Below are positions 14,326 through 15,516 of a stretch of 15,516 nucleotides of DNA, piece by piece (position 1 is the stretch's first letter; the number at the start of each line of letters is the position of its first letter). The notes beneath the pieces are model-generated. The model had not been told where the DNA came from and made no database searches. It saw only the letters and a program-made list of their open reading frames with translations. Made by a program: the position numbers and the translations under genes. Source of the stretch: JBFXDW01 sp050180745 (GTDB taxonomy: Bacteria; Pseudomonadota; Alphaproteobacteria; UBA9219). Where the stretch lies: positions 1 to 15,516 of the forward strand of contig JBFXDW010000043.1 of the NCBI GenBank assembly GCA_050180745.1. Direction: 5' to 3'.

Positions 14326-14358
14326 TCCCAGAAAAATGGGGCCCCCTAATTTCTGGGA
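14326..14358. promoter_or_regulatory. Long dyad in the divergent region between alpA and the small exported-protein gene
   Basis: Nine-base arms TCCCAGAAA (14326-14334) and TTTCTGGGA (14350-14358) enclose 15 bases that contain a second, inner palindrome GGGGCCCC. A run of six T residues follows two bases after the plus-strand arm (14362-14367). It could be an operator or an attenuator in the leader of the plus-strand gene at 14388, whose ribosome site begins about 20 bases further on. Confidence 0.6.
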
Positions 14359-14387
14359 AAGTTTTTTCTGTTTAGTCAGGAGGTGAC

Positions 14388-14660
14388 ATGAAGAAAATCA
14401 TTTGGTTGTTAGCCCTTGTCATTCTTCCGCTTCAAGCGGCGGCTTATGAAGATAATAATCGTCTGCTAACAGAGCCCCTTCTTTATAGTCAGCCCAAAAG
14501 CAAAACTGAAACAAATACGCCCGACAGGATACTGCTTGAAACACCGTCATATCCATTAGAGCGAAAAGAAGGCGAGCCATACGGATATGAAAATATTTCC
14601 CCACAGGATAGACCGTTGTCTTCAATCTACGATTACGACAGGGAAAAAAGGCAGCGATAA
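14388..14660 (+). CDS. Small exported protein, function unknown
   Basis: A 90-residue protein with a clear Sec signal peptide: M-K-K at the start, a hydrophobic core, and likely cleavage after Q-A-A-A, near residue 19. The mature ~70 residues are polar, rich in Glu, Pro, Tyr and Arg, without cysteines, and look disordered. The ribosome site AGGAGGTGA is near perfect and only 4 bases upstream, so it is probably strongly translated. It is the only plus-strand gene inside the minus-strand module, transcribed away from alpA and converging (12 bases) on the gene coupled to the integrase. I know no family for it; cargo or a membrane-acting effector are possibilities. Confidence 0.68.
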   Translation: MKKIIWLLALVILPLQAAAYEDNNRLLTEPLLYSQPKSKTETNTPDRILLETPSYPLERKEGEPYGYENISPQDRPLSSIYDYDREKRQR

Positions 14661-14672
14661 AAAGGCAGGTTT

Positions 14673-15317
14673 CTATTCATCAAAAGTCATTTTAGTGGGG
14701 TCGCGGAGAATTTTGACAAGCTCTCTCAAGTGAATCAGACGCTTTTCCTTGGGAAGTTTTGAGACAAGTTGCACAAACGGAGATTTTTCAGATTCTTCAT
14801 ACCGATTATTAAGGGTCTTTAGCATTTCTTGCTTTTGGCTTGTGACGATGTTTCCTTGCTTCATTGCTTTACCATCCGCTAAAGCCTGCTTCCATTTTTC
14901 TTGCGTAAGCAACATTGAACACGCACCTCTCGCAGAACAGTTTTTCTCAATAATTTTGTTCTGCACATCAACCCACAACGCCAACAACGTTCCAGCATGC
15001 CAAACATTCTTACGCCCCCGTTTTTTTGGATAGGCCACCTGAAATCCGGGCACATAATCAATGGCCAAGCGCATAACGAGAGCATCTGCCGATCCCTCGT
15101 CACCTATGTTTAAGTCGTAATGTTTATAAAGAAGCGGAAGTTTTTTTATGGCTTCCTCTGTGGCAGACATGGCTTGCTCAAGCTTATGGCGTTTAATAGC
15201 CGTTTCGGCTTCATCCCCTGATTTTTCAAAGAAAGTTTGTGGTGCTTTTTTCAGTTTTATCGTCGTCGTCAAATCTTTTGGCAATCCGCTAATCTTCGTC
15301 ATTTTTCTGCGTGGCAT
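14673..15317 (-). CDS. Unknown protein translationally coupled to the integrase
   Basis: A 214-residue protein of no family known to me. The integrase stop TGA and the ATG share one base (TGATG, 15319-15315); a GTG at 15320 is an alternative start. It is highly charged: a Lys-rich N-terminal part, a helical region 'K-R-H-K-L-E-Q-A-M-S-A-T-E-E-A-I-K-K-L', a central basic patch 'K-K-R-G-R-K-N-V-W-H-A-G-T-L-L-A-L-W' and a helical C-terminus. The basic patch resembles an AT-hook core but lacks the Pro, so DNA binding is only a suggestion. Its tight coupling to int suggests a role in integration, excision or immunity of the element. Confidence 0.68.
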   Translation of the reverse strand: MPRRKMTKISGLPKDLTTTIKLKKAPQTFFEKSGDEAETAIKRHKLEQAMSATEEAIKKLPLLYKHYDLNIGDEGSADALVMRLAIDYVPGFQVAYPKKRGRKNVWHAGTLLALWVDVQNKIIEKNCSARGACSMLLTQEKWKQALADGKAMKQGNIVTSQKQEMLKTLNNRYEESEKSPFVQLVSKLPKEKRLIHLRELVKILRDPTKMTFDE

Positions 15318-15516
15318 CACAGACCTGCCTTTCTGGACATTTTTTCCGTTTCCATCTTAAGCACCGTCGTTTTGGCACTCCTAACCCGATCCAAAAACTC
15401 CGCCCAATCCTGCATCATCTTTTTACGTTCCAAAATATATTCCGCCCGATTGTACACGCTTCGGATTTTGTCTCCGTCTTGGTGAGCAAGCTGCCGCTCG
15501 ATCACGTCGGGATTTA
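15317..15516 (-). CDS. P4-type tyrosine integrase, C-terminal end (partial)
   Basis: The 5' part lies beyond the window; about 65 residues remain. The integrase catalytic C-terminus is plain: N-P-D-V-I-E-R-Q-L-A-H-Q holds the second catalytic histidine, and ten residues later S-V-Y-N-R-A-E-Y holds the nucleophilic tyrosine. The tail 'L-E-R-K-K-M-M-Q-D-W-A-E-F-L-D' is typical of the P4/DUF4102-type integrases that target tRNA and other genes. The enzyme cuts and rejoins DNA at att sites to integrate or excise the element. Reading leftward, it is the first gene of the module, so the att site is probably to the right, outside the window. Confidence 0.93.
   Translation of the reverse strand, partial: NPDVIERQLAHQDGDKIRSVYNRAEYILERKKMMQDWAEFLDRVRSAKTTVLKMETEKMSRKAGL

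Larger units (their letters stand above)
10798..15516. mobile_element. Integrated element: integrase-AlpA-primase-helicase module (phage satellite or IME), partial
   Basis: A minus-strand block containing a P4-type integrase tail, an AlpA-type regulator, a zinc/Toprim primase-like protein, a DUF3987 helicase-like protein and unknown proteins, with several overlapping junctions. This set is typical of P4-like satellites and integrative elements that replicate when excised. By direct count, 60 bases at 13741-13800 have 38 G+C, against 25 of 60 at 9421-9480. No capsid, portal, terminase large subunit, relaxase or type IV secretion gene is present. The right end, with the integrase start and probably the att site, is beyond the window. 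The left limit is not fixed; it may be as far left as about 8404, which would place the exported-protein genes inside. Confidence 0.72.

Noticed and set aside
1..15516. tRNA, rRNA or CRISPR arrays
   Set aside because: No cloverleaf with a T-loop GTTCRA motif, no ribosomal RNA landmarks and no regularly spaced 25-40 bp repeats were seen by eye on either strand.

Overview
The window looks like an alphaproteobacterial chromosome (RecX of the long alphaproteobacterial type, QueH, DnaJ, Nth and TypA in compact clusters) joined to the left part of an integrated mobile element. The lineage cannot be resolved further from this sequence. No rRNA, tRNA or CRISPR array was recognised.

Bases 1-8323 are ordinary chromosome. 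They hold the 3' end of dnaJ; a head-to-head DNA-repair pair (ogt-like alkyltransferase, minus; nth endonuclease III, plus); a lipoprotein-recX-queH cluster behind an extended -10 promoter; a LysE-type exporter followed at 14 bp by typA/bipA and a GNAT acetyltransferase; a small conserved protein and a small heat-shock protein on the minus strand, separated by a strong terminator; and rlmJ on the plus strand. A 160-bp palindromic MITE-like element lies across the 3' end of queH. It appears to have inserted at the TA of the original TAG stop codon, and its inverted repeat now supplies the last seven residues and the stop.

Bases 8324-10797 are AT-richer and unlike the core on either side. They hold three plus-strand genes for exported proteins (two lipoproteins and one signal-peptide protein), none of known function. 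A tandem direct repeat at 8404-8425 is a candidate, unproven, left boundary of the element.

Bases 10798-15516 are a minus-strand mobile-element module read from right to left. It runs from the C-terminal tail of a P4-type tyrosine integrase (gene cut by the window end) to an unknown protein coupled to it, an AlpA-type regulator, a zinc-finger/Toprim primase-like protein, a DUF3987 helicase-like ATPase, and two unknown proteins. Several junctions overlap by 1-8 bases, which suggests translational coupling. One small exported protein is transcribed the opposite way from a divergent region with two dyads. No capsid, terminase large subunit, relaxase or conjugation gene is visible, so a phage satellite or integrative/mobilizable element is the likeliest type.

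The most notable signal is inside the 195-residue gene next to the helicase-like gene. It consists of two oppositely oriented sets of three TGAACA hexamers at exact 9-bp spacing, beside a 28-bp perfect palindrome. This resembles an iteron-type replication origin embedded in coding DNA; its core matches my recollection of the P4 origin iteron.
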